The notes: generated from the sequence alone by a model not told the origin. 64,000 bases of DNA from Zygnema cylindricum (GCA_037447655.1 JBBHKE010003401.1:1-64000), one strand, 5' to 3'; positions 22,778-33,620 are shown, counted from the first letter of the stretch. Made by a program: numbers and translations.

Positions 22778-23122
22778 TATTGATATTTGAGTATTTTGTA
22801 GGTCTGTATTAGGATAGAAAAAGAGTCGAGGCGGTCTGCCTCTAACTCCCCTTTCCAAGCCCCCACACTTGTTGTAGTCACTGAAGGCTGGATAGGGAGC
22901 TAGAGCCATGGCTGCCTAGGCTCTCTAGAGAAGACAGGGGGTAAATTAGGTAGACTTACCAAAAGTTAGTTGACGGACCCAGGAATTGATGCTGGTACCT
23001 ACCGTCCGTCAATCCGCAGTAGCCGTTAGCTCTAGCCGTTATGTCTAGAACAGATATTACGATATATAGGGTTTGACAAATATATAAATCGTCATATGTA
23101 GATTAATCCGTTTAACGACTAA
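22778..23122 (+). mobile_element. 3' LTR of F, truncated
   Basis: Starts TATTGATATTTGAG (TG changed to TA) right after the polypurine tract and follows the 5' LTR closely up to CCGTTTAACGACTAA. It then stops at the gypsy third-ORF sequence. About 870 bp of the LTR are missing, so no target-site duplication can be read for F. Confidence 0.8.
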
Positions 23123-23509
23123 AAGAATGCTCTGCAGCGGGCCCGCGCTGCAAGGAAACACGTGTCTTTTTAATTACGAAAGGTTCCTCGATGGGAACCG
23201 GAGGACGAAGCAGCGGAGGAAGTTTCCCCAGTGGCTGAACCCGAAGAACCCTGGATTCCGGCACCCGAGGAGCCTGCACCGGCGGACGTTCCGCCGCGAC
23301 CCAAAATACCCGAGGTTGTACCCGAGGAAGGGGAAGATCAGGTTTGGGGGCGAATCACTCGGAGGCGGTTGGCAGCTGCAGATCATCACATCGCGTTACT
23401 AGAGACCCGATGTGAACAGCTCCAAAATTAACTCGACGTCCTTCGCCAGGAGTTCGAAGAGTATCGCGAGGAAACATACGACATACTCCGGCAGTTGCAG
23501 TTTTCCTGA
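23123..23509 (+). pseudogene. Gypsy H third ORF, 3' part (first copy)
   Basis: Closely matches 29963-30312 and then runs further, giving the true end of the protein: EYREE followed by TYDILRQLQFS and a stop at 23507-23509. It encodes a proline/glutamate-rich stretch (EEPWIPAPEEPAPADVPPRP) and a coiled-coil-like end (HHIALLETRCEQLQN). An in-frame TAA at 23429 interrupts it. It is the 3' end of a second gypsy copy that shares the LTR at 23555 with the downstream element. Confidence 0.7.
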
Positions 23510-23554
23510 GTAATTCAATGTTGAGCGGGACGCTGAATCCTTAGTGGGAGGCAA

Positions 23555-24063
23555 TGTAACAGGGTTACAGAATTGGGTACTTAGTGGCTAGGGATAGGCT
23601 GCTATAGTTGCGATTTGAGAGCAGCGCACTTGCGATTCTAGAACAGCGCAGCTGCGATTCCAGACCAACGCAGCATAGCAGCATAGCAACCTAGCGGCAT
23701 AGCACCTTAGTAGCGCAGCAGCGTAGCAGCGCATTATAGCAACGCCGCAGAATGTAGATTGAACTGGATAGTTTTAGAAGGGAGTTTTGGATAGATCTCG
23801 GTTGACCGTGAAGGTTCACGTGTACAGCTGTATAGTACTAGGTTGACTAGCAGTTAGTTAGTTTAAATAGTCGAGTAGACCTAGTGAATGACACTCTCTG
23901 AGTAGACCTTCGCAGCGAGCGCACACCTTCTAATCCCTTCCAAAAAATCAAGTGCAACCTTGTCTGTCAGTGCTGTGTACTCCTACTGTTGCTACGGGAA
24001 GATCCTTGGGTGTTTTCCGCTGTGCATTGTAACGTGTTGTGGTTTATTGTTGCCTCTTTTACA
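23555..24063 (+). mobile_element. LTR of chromodomain gypsy H (509 bp)
   Basis: Begins TGTAACAGGGTTACAG after a purine-rich TTAGTGGGAGGCAA (23541-23554), and ends TTTTACA one base before the primer site. It contains many GCAGC, GTAGC and GCAGCTGCG words between 23600 and 23760. As for E, it has the end of an internal region on its left and a gag start on its right, so it is the shared LTR of a tandem pair. Confidence 0.8.
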
Positions 24064-24064
24064 C

Positions 24065-24076
24065 TGGTATCGGAGC
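24065..24076 (+). promoter_or_regulatory. Primer binding site of gypsy H
   Basis: TGGTATCGGAGC differs by one base from TGGTATCAGAGC, the usual plant site complementary to the 3' end of initiator tRNA-Met. This contrasts with the copia elements here, whose site matches the anticodon arm. Confidence 0.8.
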
Positions 24077-24097
24077 TTTTACCCGTGACTCGACAGC

Positions 24098-25620
24098 ATG
24101 GATGAACACGGCGTATCCACTACAATAATGTTGGCGCAAGTTCTTAGGGAATTGGAAAGTGTGAGATTACAGAACGCGCAGCTCAGTAATACCGTCGCAA
24201 CCTTGGAGTCTCGTCTAGGGGAGCGACCTCATGGAGGCATAGAGAGAAACTCCAGGAGATCGAAGTTAAGGCTTCCCGACGAGTTTGACCCTGCAAGACA
24301 CAAGAACCTTGACACATGGCTATTCTCTGTTGCGAACTATCTCGAGAATTTTCCAAGCCTATCGGATCGTGAGAAGGTTCACTACGCGGGTGGTCTTCTT
24401 AAAGGGCAGCATGGGCATGGTGGAGGACAATGGTGGAGGACGATGAGATACCGACCGTCTGGGCACTCTTCGTTCAACTCCTCCGCGACACTTGGTAGCC
24501 CGTCAACACGGTGAAGGCGGCGAGAGATAAGATCGCAGTATTGAAGCAACGAACTTCAGTGATGGAGTTTACGCAGCGGTTCTTGGAGTGCAAAGTTAAA
24601 ATACCTACGATGACGGAGGATGAAGCCGTGGATCGCTACTTGAAGGGGCTTAAGTCGTCTATTCGTAGAGATGTGGAACAATGGCTTGCTCGGGAAAGCA
24701 CGACTCTTACTCTCTCGGCAATCATCCAGTTTGCGGAGCGGACCGATTCGGTCGACTTTAACCTCCGGAGACCTTTTCACTATGGGTCGAGCAGTAGCGG
24801 AGGAAACCGACGAGACGAAGGTCCAACCCCCATGGAGCTCGGCGCAATTAATGAGGATAAGGAAGCGGTCAACGTCCTACGGAGAAAGAAGAAAACTAAC
24901 AAGACCAAGACCAATGACTTGTCCCCCGAGGAAATCCAGCGGAGGAGGCAAAATGGCCTATGCTTCCACTGCGGTTCTCCAGATCATATGGCTCGAGAGT
25001 GTCCAAAACGGAAGGGTCCCAAAAAGGGAAAACTTACCGTTATGAGATTAGCCGGTGAAGGTGGAGACCCTTTGATATTTCGGGGTCAAATCGGAGTGAG
25101 TGCAGCTGACTTCATGGTGGACTCCGGAGCATCGGGGAACTTCATTAATGAGGCGACGGTGAAAAGGTTGAAACTTCCTCTTGTTGTACTAAAGGATCAT
25201 CAGTCGGTACAATTCGCCGACGGCAGTTCCTTATCGATTACCCATCGTACCCCGAGGTTACGCGTCGGAGTTGGGAAATTCCGATGGTACGACACGCTTC
25301 ATGTATTACGACTTCGGGACCATGAGGTAATCCTGGGGAAGCTGTGGCTGCAAAAATGGAATCCGACGATCGATTGGAGAAGTTGCGCCATGAGGGTGAA
25401 GAAAGGTGAAGAAGAGTTTGAGGTAAAAGCGGGAGCGGCTGGTAAGGGAGCTGAAGAGGGACGCCTGCTTTCGGCCATACAGCTCAAGAGGGCACTCAAG
25501 AAAGGGGAAACGATTGGTATGGCGTTCGTCCACCCAATGGAGGAGGCGAAGGAGAAGATCCCAGAAGAATGGAAAAAGACAGACCGCGACTTCGACTCCA
25601 AAGAAAGTGACGACATTTGA
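24098..25620 (+). pseudogene. Gypsy H gag and protease
   Basis: Starts at ATG 24098 with a coiled-coil-like segment (VLRELESVRLQNAQLSNTV), then a retrotransposon Gag domain (FDPARHKNLDTWLFSVANYL; later SVMEFTQRFLECKVKIPTM). A frameshift and stops between 24,400 and 24,514 split it. The second frame carries CCHC zinc knuckle CFHCGSPDHMAREC (near 24962) and the aspartic protease FMVDSGASGNFINE (near 25113) with DSG, then VILGKLWLQKWNPTIDW. A TGA at 25618 separates it from RT in the same frame, so gag and pol were one polyprotein. Confidence 0.88.
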
Positions 25621-26107
25621 AAGACTTCCGAAGAGGCCCCGAAAGTCGTGACAAAACTTCTCGAGGAGTCCGCAGATTTATTTCCCCCGAAGCTCCCCGA
25701 AGGATTACCTCCAAAGCGCGAAGTAGACCATAGGATAGAGCTTGTTACTGGAGCGGTACCCCTGGCTAATCGGATTTACAAGATGAGCTACACCGAGTTG
25801 GACGAATTGAAAAATCAACTCGCGGAGTTGGTCGAAGCCGGAGCAATCGAACCAAGCAAGTCACCGTAAAGAGCCCCCGTTCTCTTTGTGAACAAGAAAG
25901 ATGGAGGTTTCCGTATGTGTATTGACTACCGAGTGCTGAACAAATTAACGGTGAAGAATGCGTACCCCCTACCGAGGATAGACGAATTGTTTGATCGACT
26001 TAGAGGTGCCAAATATTTTTCGAAAATAGACTTGCGGAGCGACTACCACCAGATTAGAATTGCCAAGGAGGATGTGGAGAAGACGGCGTTCAGAACTCGA
26101 ATAGGAG
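25621..26107 (+). pseudogene. Gypsy H reverse transcriptase, N-terminal half
   Basis: This is a Ty3-type RT fingers region: [41 protein letters not shown] and [20 protein letters not shown], with the first catalytic Asp in [13 protein letters not shown], then KTAFRTRIG. One in-frame TAA lies at 25867. It stops at 26107, where an LTR fragment replaces the palm with the YxDD box, so this copy cannot make active RT. Confidence 0.9.
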
Positions 26108-26394
26108 TTATTAGAGAGAATCAGGACTTATAAAATTTAGGTAGGTAGTCATCTCTCCCTTTGAGAGTTTGTACAAATTGGCATTTTTACTGCCTCATAA
26201 CTTATCGGTTGGTTGGCCGTTTTCAGTGATTCTTTTTGCTACGGACTCAGGGGAGTCCAAGCTGCACAGGAGTGCATTCAAATTATCAGTTTGCCTTCTT
26301 GGGCAGCAGTGGTCGTGGCTTAAAGTGGGTTAGTAAAATACTATCTAGAGGCTTCCTGTATTCTGTAGTCCAATGGAGGACATAGAATTGCACA
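26108..26394 (+). mobile_element. E-like copia LTR end replacing the RT active site
   Basis: This is the last 287 bp of a copia LTR. It has AGGACTTATAAAATTTAGG, CATAACTTATCGG, GATTCTTTTTGCT, the hairpin GACTCAGGGGAGTC (26244-26257), and the LTR-borne start ATGGAGGACATAGAATTG ending in CACA. It is most like LTR E (ATGGAGGACACAGAATAT). No primer site or body follows. The gypsy frame resumes at [12 protein letters not shown], so roughly 100 RT codons were lost at this point. Confidence 0.75.
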
Positions 26395-27060
26395 GTGGAT
26401 CCAAACGAGACAAGGAAAGTTAAGGAGTGGCCGCAGCCGGCAAATATTACGGAGTTACGGAGCTTTCTAGGACTATGCTCCTATTATCGACGTTTTGTCG
26501 AAGGTTTCGCAAAAATTGATGCACCGCTCACGGAAATGCTCAAGAATGATGTGCCCTATGATCGGAAAGCGGCACAAGGGGCAGCCTTTAACACGCTAAA
26601 GGAGCGGTTGGTTACCGCCCTTGTATTAGCTGTTCCCGACCAGGATTTACCTTGGACGATAATTACCTACGCTAGCGATTCGGCTATTGGAGCGATCCTA
26701 ATGGAAGATCAAGGGAGAGGCCTTCAACCCATTGCCTACGACAGTCGAAAACTAAAGGCGGCAGAGCTGAACTGGGCCACGTATGAGAAAGAAACAATAG
26801 CTATCATTAATGCGCTGGAGGTTTGGAAGGGTTACGTTGAAGGGAAACGGATCACGATTATCACGGATCACCACGCATTACAATATCTTCAAACCCAGCC
26901 GAAGTTGTCCAAGAAACAAGTGCGCTAGATGACGTTTCTCCAGACCTTCGGTCCGGAACTTGTTATAGAATATAAGCCGAGCAAAACGAATCCGGCGGAT
27001 GCGCTGTCAAGAAGACCCGAAGCCGCTACGCCGGTAGCGGAGCAACGACCGCAAGCATCG
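26395..27060 (+). pseudogene. Gypsy H RT connection and RNase H
   Basis: Continues in the same frame as the RT N-half: [27 protein letters not shown], a typical Ty3 RT end. RNase H follows with [28 protein letters not shown] and [10 protein letters not shown], then FGPELVIEYKPSKTNPADALSRRP. Stops lie at 26926 and 27061. The spacer after it (27,061-27,183) is GCAGC-rich and encodes nothing recognisable. Confidence 0.9.
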
Positions 27061-27183
27061 TAGCATGGGAACGTAAGCTCTGTGAAAGAGAACACCGCAG
27101 CGTCAACCGCAGCGCAAGATCCGAAGCTCACCGCAGTCACCAGTACGGTGCAGGTGGACTAACAGTGGTTTAGTCCGATAAAG

Positions 27184-28659
27184 GCCGCCTACGGCGACGA
27201 TGATTCACTAAAGGAACTCATCAAACGAAAGGTACTCGTTCGAACCGCCAATGGTATGTGGCGGTACAGACCAAGTAAGACAACACATCTTTATGTCCAA
27301 CAAATACAGAACTTTGTCACATGATTCTTAAAATGAGTCACGACGAGCCGCTCAATGGACATTTTGGGCGGGATAAAACAACCGCATGTGTCGCTAAGGC
27401 GTATTACTGGCCAAACATGACTCGAGACATTGCAGAATATGTCCGGACGTGTGACTCGTGTAATAGGAACAAAATCGATTCAGGGCAACAAGGTTTGTTA
27501 CAACCCCTTGCGATACTATCTGTTCCTTGGGAGGCGATTACGATGGATTTCATCGTGGCCCTTCCACTAACGAAGGAGGGTTATGACTCGATCTTCGTCG
27601 TCGTGGATTACCTGACGAAAATGGCACATTTTCTACCCACGTCCACAACAGCTACTGCACGAGATATCGCGGACTTATTCCTTCGGGAGATATTCCACCA
27701 TCACGGACTTCCAAAAAGGATCGTCAGCGACCGCGATCGTAAATTTGTGAGCCACTTTTGGCAAAATCTGTTTGCGCTATGTGGAACGCAGCTGGCTATG
27801 TCCACAACCTACCACCCTCAAACTCATGGTCAGACTGAAAGGGTGAATCGAACTTTGGAGGAAGCGCTGCGGGCTTATGTCTGGGTGCACCAAACGCATT
27901 GGGTGGACCATTTAACAGCGATCGAGGTAGCATACAACAGTGCAGTGCACTCGTCAACGATTGCTACGCCATTCTCCCTCAATAGACGACAGCCCACTCT
28001 TCCCCAAAACTTATTGGTAGTGGACTGCCAAACACCGGCAGCTCTCGACTTTGCCAAAACGCTGCAAAATAATCTGGAAAAGGCGGCCAAGGCGCTCCAA
28101 ATGGCAAAGGATCGTCAAAAGTCCCAGGCCGACGCTCATCGGAAGGACACCGTCTTTAGCGTGGGGGACAAGGTTCGCCTTGATATGGCAAACCTCTCCT
28201 TGTCGGGTGCCCTCTCTAAGAAGTTGGCACCGAAGTTCACGCGCCCGTTCGCAATTCTTTCTCGTGTGGGAGTCGTGGCTTACAAATTGGATATCCCGAC
28301 GGACTAGCATATCCACAATGTCTTTCATGTTTCCCTTCTTAAGCCATTCCACGATCCTGATTCGGTGTTCCCTGGTCGACGAGGAAATACTGCTTTACCA
28401 CCAGTTCGGGGAACCTCGGACGAGTATGAAGTGGAAGAAATCCTTCAGTCACGCCACTCTCGGAATTCCAACTCCACCCAATATTTGGTGCGTTGGAAGG
28501 GCTACGGTGCTGAGGACGACTCTTGGGTGGACGAGGGAAATCTGCATTTTCCGGAGTTGCTGCGCCGGTTTCAGCGGAGTGAGGACACTCAGCTTTACCG
28601 GAGGGGAAATCGCAGCGGCCGCAATAAAGGAGCGAAACGCAGTGTCTCAACCCTCTTAA
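27184..28659 (+). pseudogene. Gypsy H integrase with C-terminal chromodomain
   Basis: The zinc-binding domain spans HDEPLNGHFG to CDSCNRNK (27345-27470). The catalytic core follows: TMDFIVALPLTKEGYDSIFVV, IVSDRDRKFVSHFW, and the Glu in HGQTERVNRTLEEALRAYV. A GPF/Y-type region (GDKVRLDMANL to FTRPFAILSRVG) leads to a chromodomain at about 28411-28565 (EYEVEEILQSR, QYLVRWKGYG, DSWVDEGNL). Chromodomains guide integration toward modified histones in chromoviruses. There is a frameshift near 27,315 and a TAG at 28305. Otherwise the domains are well kept. Confidence 0.92.
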
Positions 28660-29067
28660 TTATTTTGGGGACGCGGCAAAGGAACGCAGCGGCGATGTTA
28701 TCACACCGCATCGCTGTAGCGGCGCAGCCACCGCAGCGCAACATGGTTACGATGCCGTCAGAGGATCGCACCACCACCGCTGCGCTGACAGGAAAGCGCA
28801 ACGGCGCAATTGTGTTTCACTATGTGGGTAACTACGAACCCTCGGTTTCGCCGCAGCAGCGCAGTTTTATAAATGATGGAGGCTGCGATACCCTCGCACG
28901 TTGCGACGCTTTGCAAAGTCCTGGAGTGAAACCCTTAACCCCCGTGAATAAAGCCGCCATCCGTCCTCGCGACCAGCCTAGTCTCCGCAGCTCGGAAATT
29001 GCTTCTTTCCGCAGTCTGTTTACCTTCGCTTCTGGAATTACCAGAATTGTCTTGTTCAACAGTGTCT
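28660..29067 (+). other. GCAGC-rich spacer between gypsy H pol and its third ORF
   Basis: Non-coding as far as I can see. It carries many CGCAGC, GTAGCGGCGCAGC and CACCGCAGCG words up to about 28870, similar to those in the gypsy LTR and in unrelated copia LTRs. Confidence 0.4.
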
Positions 29068-30312
29068 ATGGCGTCGTCGTCCTCTCCACCACCGAAGAGG
29101 AGGAGACTTGTACGAGTGGGACAAGGAGATGCAAACCGTCCCGAGAGATTGCTAAGGGCGGCGGAGGCCATGGTGGAAGCAAGCAGGCGAAGAGAAGTGG
29201 AAGTGGAGCCGGAACTTGAGGAAACCGCCAGTAGCTAGTCAGGACCGGCAAAGACCAGTGGAAGGGAGGGGTTAGAAAACTCACAGGACCCCAAATACAC
29301 CTTAACCCGGGAAGGGGATCAGGAATATAAGGAAGATCATGAGCTATCGGAGGCGGAGGAACCAGAACGAGAACCAACGCCTCCACCAATTGAGGAGCGC
29401 GCCTCAGATCTAGAGGTGATGCAGGACCCAAATAAGGAGAGTACCGCGGACGAGCAGTCGTCTGAAAGCACAGAAAAGAAGGCAGAGGCACAATACCCCA
29501 GTGGCGACGATGTGTTCCTCCTGCGAGGGAACCGAAGAGATCCGGAGGAGGAAAGTGAACAAAGAGAGGAAATTCCCGACTACCTCTTCCCACTACCGGT
29601 CAACACCCAGCATCCGGACCTCGCCTTCAGCTTCGCTAAAAGGTTTTATTGGAACCCCTCGGAGTGGCCCGAGGAGTGGCGCATAGGGAAGCCTGGAGAT
29701 CCTATCCGTATTCCTGCCGACGTCCCATCACACCCTGCATGGAATTTCATGCGGACAAAAGACATGGGAAATCATCATAAGGGTTATATGCAGCTAAACC
29801 CTTACGCCTTACAGTTCGTGGAAGTGGTAGAGGACAACTACAGGTACAGGATTGATGTTCCCGGGTTACTCCGTCATTATCACCCGTGGGATGTCCGCCT
29901 CCACGACTTCGATTCTAGAGCGGAGGTCACCCCTGAGGTACGGGCACTCAAGCTGGCTTGAAAGAATGCTCTGCAGCGGGCCCGAGCTGCAAAGAAATAC
30001 GTGTCCTTTAAATTACGGAAGGTACCTCAATGGGAACCGGTGGACGAAGCAGCGGAGGAAGTTCCCCCAGTGGCTGAACGCGAAGAACCCTGGATTCTGG
30101 CACCCGAGGAGCCTGCACCGGCGAACGTTCCGCCGCGACCCGAAGTACCCGAGGTTGTACCCGAGGAAGGGGAAGATCAGGTTCGGGAGCGAATTACTCG
30201 GAAGCGGTTGGCAGCTACAGATCATCACATTGCGTTACTGGAGACCCGATGTGAACAACTCCAAAATCAACTCGACGCCCTTCGCCAGGAGTTCGAAGAG
30301 TATCGCGAGGAA
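29068..30312 (+). pseudogene. Gypsy H third ORF (after pol), function unknown
   Basis: One reading frame runs from ATG 29068 to 30312, broken by only two stops (TAG 29236, TGA 29959). The predicted protein starts MASSSSPPPKRRRLVRVGQG, with a basic nuclear-signal-like patch. It passes through an acidic, disordered stretch and has a central globular-looking part (YLFPLPVNTQHPDLAF; FYWNPSEWPEEWRIG; HPAWNFMRTKDMG; LRHYHPWDVRLHDF). It ends in a proline-rich segment and a coiled coil (HHIALLETRCEQLQNQLDAL). I see no signal peptide or membrane span, so it is not an obvious envelope. The last residues are known only from the copy at 23123-23509. I do not recognise the family. Confidence 0.65.
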
Positions 30313-30583
30313 GGGGAGTCTGTGAGCCTAACCTTGAGCAAAGCCACTACAATCATCCATCATTTGATTATCCCCAAACTGAATGCCTTCTACTACCTCA
30401 AGTTTTTTTCATTTCCCTCAACCTATCAAAATGCACATTCCCCAACACCTTATGCCAAATCATCAACTTAGGAACACCAACATAGTAAGCATTCTTCTTT
30501 TCATTACTCAGGTTAAGCCTAAACATTCCTTGGCTACCATTGTCTACCGTGAAGTAAACTTCATCCCCATACTTAGCTGTAAA
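30313..30583 (-). pseudogene. Copia pre-integrase fragment
   Basis: The minus strand translates to a family-A-like pre-integrase region: FTAKYGDEVYFTVDNGSQGMF, LSNEKKNAYYVGV, MIWHKVLG, then CSGFAQG, a stop, and AHRLP. Both ends are junctions, with the gypsy third ORF at 30312 and a K-like LTR at 30584. Confidence 0.7.
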
Positions 30584-31081
30584 TGTTGTCCATAGCCATT
30601 TTCAGCCATGGATTTCCCCTCGGAAACACTAAAGACTACCCCAAAACAGCCTAATTTGATTCCACTCAGAATTCTACTGAATTACCAAACCAAGATGAAA
30701 CTACAAACACAAATATTTCCTAGGCCACTTAGTATTCCCACAAATTATCATATAAATATACCAAACAAAATTCGCACATCACCCAGTCAAAGTTGCAGAA
30801 AAATAGCCTGCCAGAACTTTGATAAATCTGACCAAAATCACAATGAAGCCCCAAGCAAACCAGAGACATACAGATTCTGAAAATTTTCCACAATAATTTC
30901 AATTTAAGGAGAAACACACATGCAAATTTTCAGATAATTCTGCCAATACATCTCAGAGCAATCCTCAGTTGAAAATTACCAAAAAATAGCAGAAAAGTTT
31001 CTGTCCAAAAAGTCTCAAAATGACTAAGTCCTACAAATATACACTACATCTTACTACTCACTGTACGGAGGCATACCAGCC
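30584..31081 (-). mobile_element. K-like LTR fragment
   Basis: On the minus strand it ends ATGGCTGAAAATGGC TATGGACAACA, close to the K LTR end, and begins at GGCTGGTATGCCTCCGTAC, which matches about 37382 of the K LTR. The middle has diverged. Its end abuts copia coding sequence without a primer site, so it behaves like a 3' or solo LTR. Its start is cut where the A2 LTR begins. Confidence 0.6.
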
Positions 31082-32138
31082 TGTAGAAATTAATGGTCTT
31101 TTTTAAAGTATTTTCTAGGTCTGAATAGAACTAAGAAAGAAGCGAGACAGTGTATCTCTAACGTCTCTCTCCAACTTCTCAAACTTGTCGCATTCACTGA
31201 GAAATTGGAGAAGGAGCTAGAGCCATGGCTACCTAGGCTATCCAGAGGTTTACGGGAAAATATATTTTAGTTAGGGGTTTAATATACTAAAAGATATGTG
31301 CCGGCGACAGGATTTGATCCTGGTACCTGCCGGCCGGCAGACAACCGGTAGCCGGTAGCCTTAGCCGTTAAGTCTAGGAGTAGTGTTATGTATTATATGG
31401 TTTGATAATTACTTAAACATTTATACGTAGGATAGTTCATTTAACTGTAACTGTTTACGGGAAACATATATCCAGTAAATGTAAATGTATGGATTCCGGT
31501 ACGGATAAGAAACCAATACCGCGCATTTAATTCTTTAGTGAAACGAATACCGCGCATGTATTTATTACGGCTACGATTAAATGTGAATTTAATCGGACGG
31601 CCGGAATTTATGCCGAGATCGCAGAAGAGGATTTGGGCGGTTTGTGGTCATCGCCACATCGGATGACACGTGGTGGAATGCATTAGATCGCGGCATCTCC
31701 GAGGATTAAGGGAGCGAATCAGGACATACCATGTGTTGACATTTAGGCCATGTCGTACAATGGCCGTACATAAAAAACACCGACAGCTGTACTTTTGTGT
31801 ACAAAACTGAAATCTGATTGGCTCCGTACATCAGTAGATAGAGTCTGTGAGAGAGATAGGACTTAGAAAAATTAGAAGATAGGACCCTCTCTCCCATAGA
31901 GCTTCTGTACAAATGGTCAACTTTGACCCTCCATAACTTACTACTCAGGGGAGCAAATTCAGAGATTCTTTTTGCTATCGACTCAGGGGAGTCTTGTCTT
32001 CATAGGGGTGAAGTTGGTCAGAGTTTTTGTCTGCCAGGGACGCAGTTATTTTTGCTGAAACACAAAGGGGTCAGGGTTATCCTAGAGGCTTATTGGAAGC
32101 TGTCCACTCTGAGGGCTTATGGAGGTCTCAGATTTTCA
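31082..32138 (+). mobile_element. Full-length family A LTR (A2, 1057 bp)
   Basis: Runs from TGTAGAAATTAATGG to GATTTTCA, collinear with the A1 LTRs, with all modules: GCCATGGCT, antisense T-arm-like hairpin, ACCGCGCATTT block, GTAC words, hairpin GACTCAGGGGAGTC (31980-31993). No primer site follows. The flanking 5-mers (CAGCC and CTTCC) differ, so a simple solo LTR is not proven. A recombined copy is as likely. Confidence 0.8.
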
Positions 32139-33620
32139 CTTCCCCCTTAGCTTATTGGAGATCTGGGCATCATCAAATTTAGGAAGTCGTATTTGTCTCA
32201 TCTGGGATTGAGACATCTTAGTCGTCTCAGAGCTGGGAGTAGGTTTATACGTGTCTCTAGTGACCGGTGGGCGGTCCCCTCCTCCGCCTCCTTGCATGCG
32301 TTCCAGCTGCTTTCGGGTTCTTTCTGCACGTTCCTTTTCAAACTTTTTTTGCTTGATCGAGAGTTTTGGGTTGAGTTTCCTGGGGCATCTTTTCCACCCG
32401 TGACCAGTTTGGTTGCAGTTCAGGCAATTGTAAAGATAAACTTTTTCATCGGTTCCCATTCTGGGTTCGGGTCTAGTTTCAACTTCCTGTTTTCCTTTGA
32501 GCTTCCGCAAAGGTTGAAGTTTAGTCTATTCCTCTTGGCTAATAGAGGATTCCCCCGCATAACCTACAAAGTTGGCTCTTGCTTTCCCGGTAACAACCTT
32601 TTCTCTGGCTTCGCTATTGACAAAATGGTCATATAACTTCATTACCGCCAGTGAAATTTCTTGCGCCGTAGGATTCCTGTCGTTTATAGCCTGACTCGCA
32701 CTCCAATTGTCCAAAGCTGCCTGTCCGTTAGGCCCGAATGAATTTCAAACAGCCACATAAAATTTGGTGGCCATTATTGTCGTATCGATGGTGGACAATT
32801 TGGTCTTCTGGCAGAGGCTGGAGAGACAGTTGAACAGAGTCTGAGGGGTTTCATTCTCCAAACATCAAAAGTCGGTGAACTCCTTGATTGTTGTTTCATT
32901 CCTTTCTGTATAAAGGAGTCTCCAGGCATCCAGGAGGGTCGTGAAGGGAGTTGGATTGGCAATCATCCCGGTGGCTGCCTCAGCGGCTTGGACGGCCTGG
33001 AGATGATTGACATAGGCCCCACCTTGGACGTGCAGCTTCATGTCCATAGTAAATGTGGCTGTGATAGGAGCTGCGGCGGCGGCGGCCAAGTCGGCGGCTG
33101 CTTGAAGAACCTCTGCGTCCAAGTCTGGATCTGATATTTTTATACTGGGAGCACACAACAAGGGTTGACGCTCCTTATTATCGGCCAACGCCCCCCCGGC
33201 TAAATAATTGACCATCATTGGAAAAAGAAATGTTTCAAAATCCGGTGGGATGGCTCCCCCCCTGTATTTGTTAATTTCGGATTGTGTGAAAGATTTCCAC
33301 AGCAGTTCGAAATCAGAACAAGCGATACCGGAGTTATCCCCTGTGAAGATCCGAACGTCCCCCATTTTCTTTTCCTCCTCCGTAGTACTGATGAACCGTG
33401 GTGAGACCTGTCCGATGGGATTGACAAACTGAGCCGGTGAGACTGCTCCAGGGTCCTGAATCTCGGGATCCGAACCAGTCCCTCCTCCAGTAGGAAGTGC
33501 GGTAGTAGCAGCAGTGATTCCTTCTCCCACGGAGGAAGGTTCTGCTCTTGAAGAAGATGGTAGATCGCCTGCTCCTTTATGTTCAAGAGATGCTTCTTCT
33601 CCCCTTAACACTGTCTCCAC
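32139..33620 (-). pseudogene. Gag of an unassigned LTR element (J)
   Basis: Starts at ATG 33620 (METVLRGEEASLEHKG) with a disordered Ser/Pro/Gly-rich region. A helical, capsid-like part follows: MGDVRIFTGDNSGI, FELLWKSFTQSEINKY, IPPDFETFLFPMMVNYLAGG, an Ala-rich helix, YVNHLQAVQAAEAATGMI and LLDAWRLLYTERNETTIKEF. After stops near 32862 and 32750 it continues with AQEISLAVMKLYDHFVN and a zinc knuckle CLNCNQTGHGWKRC (near 32415). The stop before 32510 is single. It ends at the A2 LTR. It resembles neither the A/B copia Gag nor the H or C gypsy Gag here. No pol is attached. Confidence 0.6.

Noticed and set aside
29066-29593. 175-codon minus-strand ORF opposite the gypsy third ORF
   Set aside because: Pro-rich shadow of the acidic plus-strand frame, with no motif of its own.
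31082-32138. Clean solo LTR A2
   Set aside because: Flanking 5-mers differ (CAGCC, CTTCC), so a single solo-LTR event is not supported.
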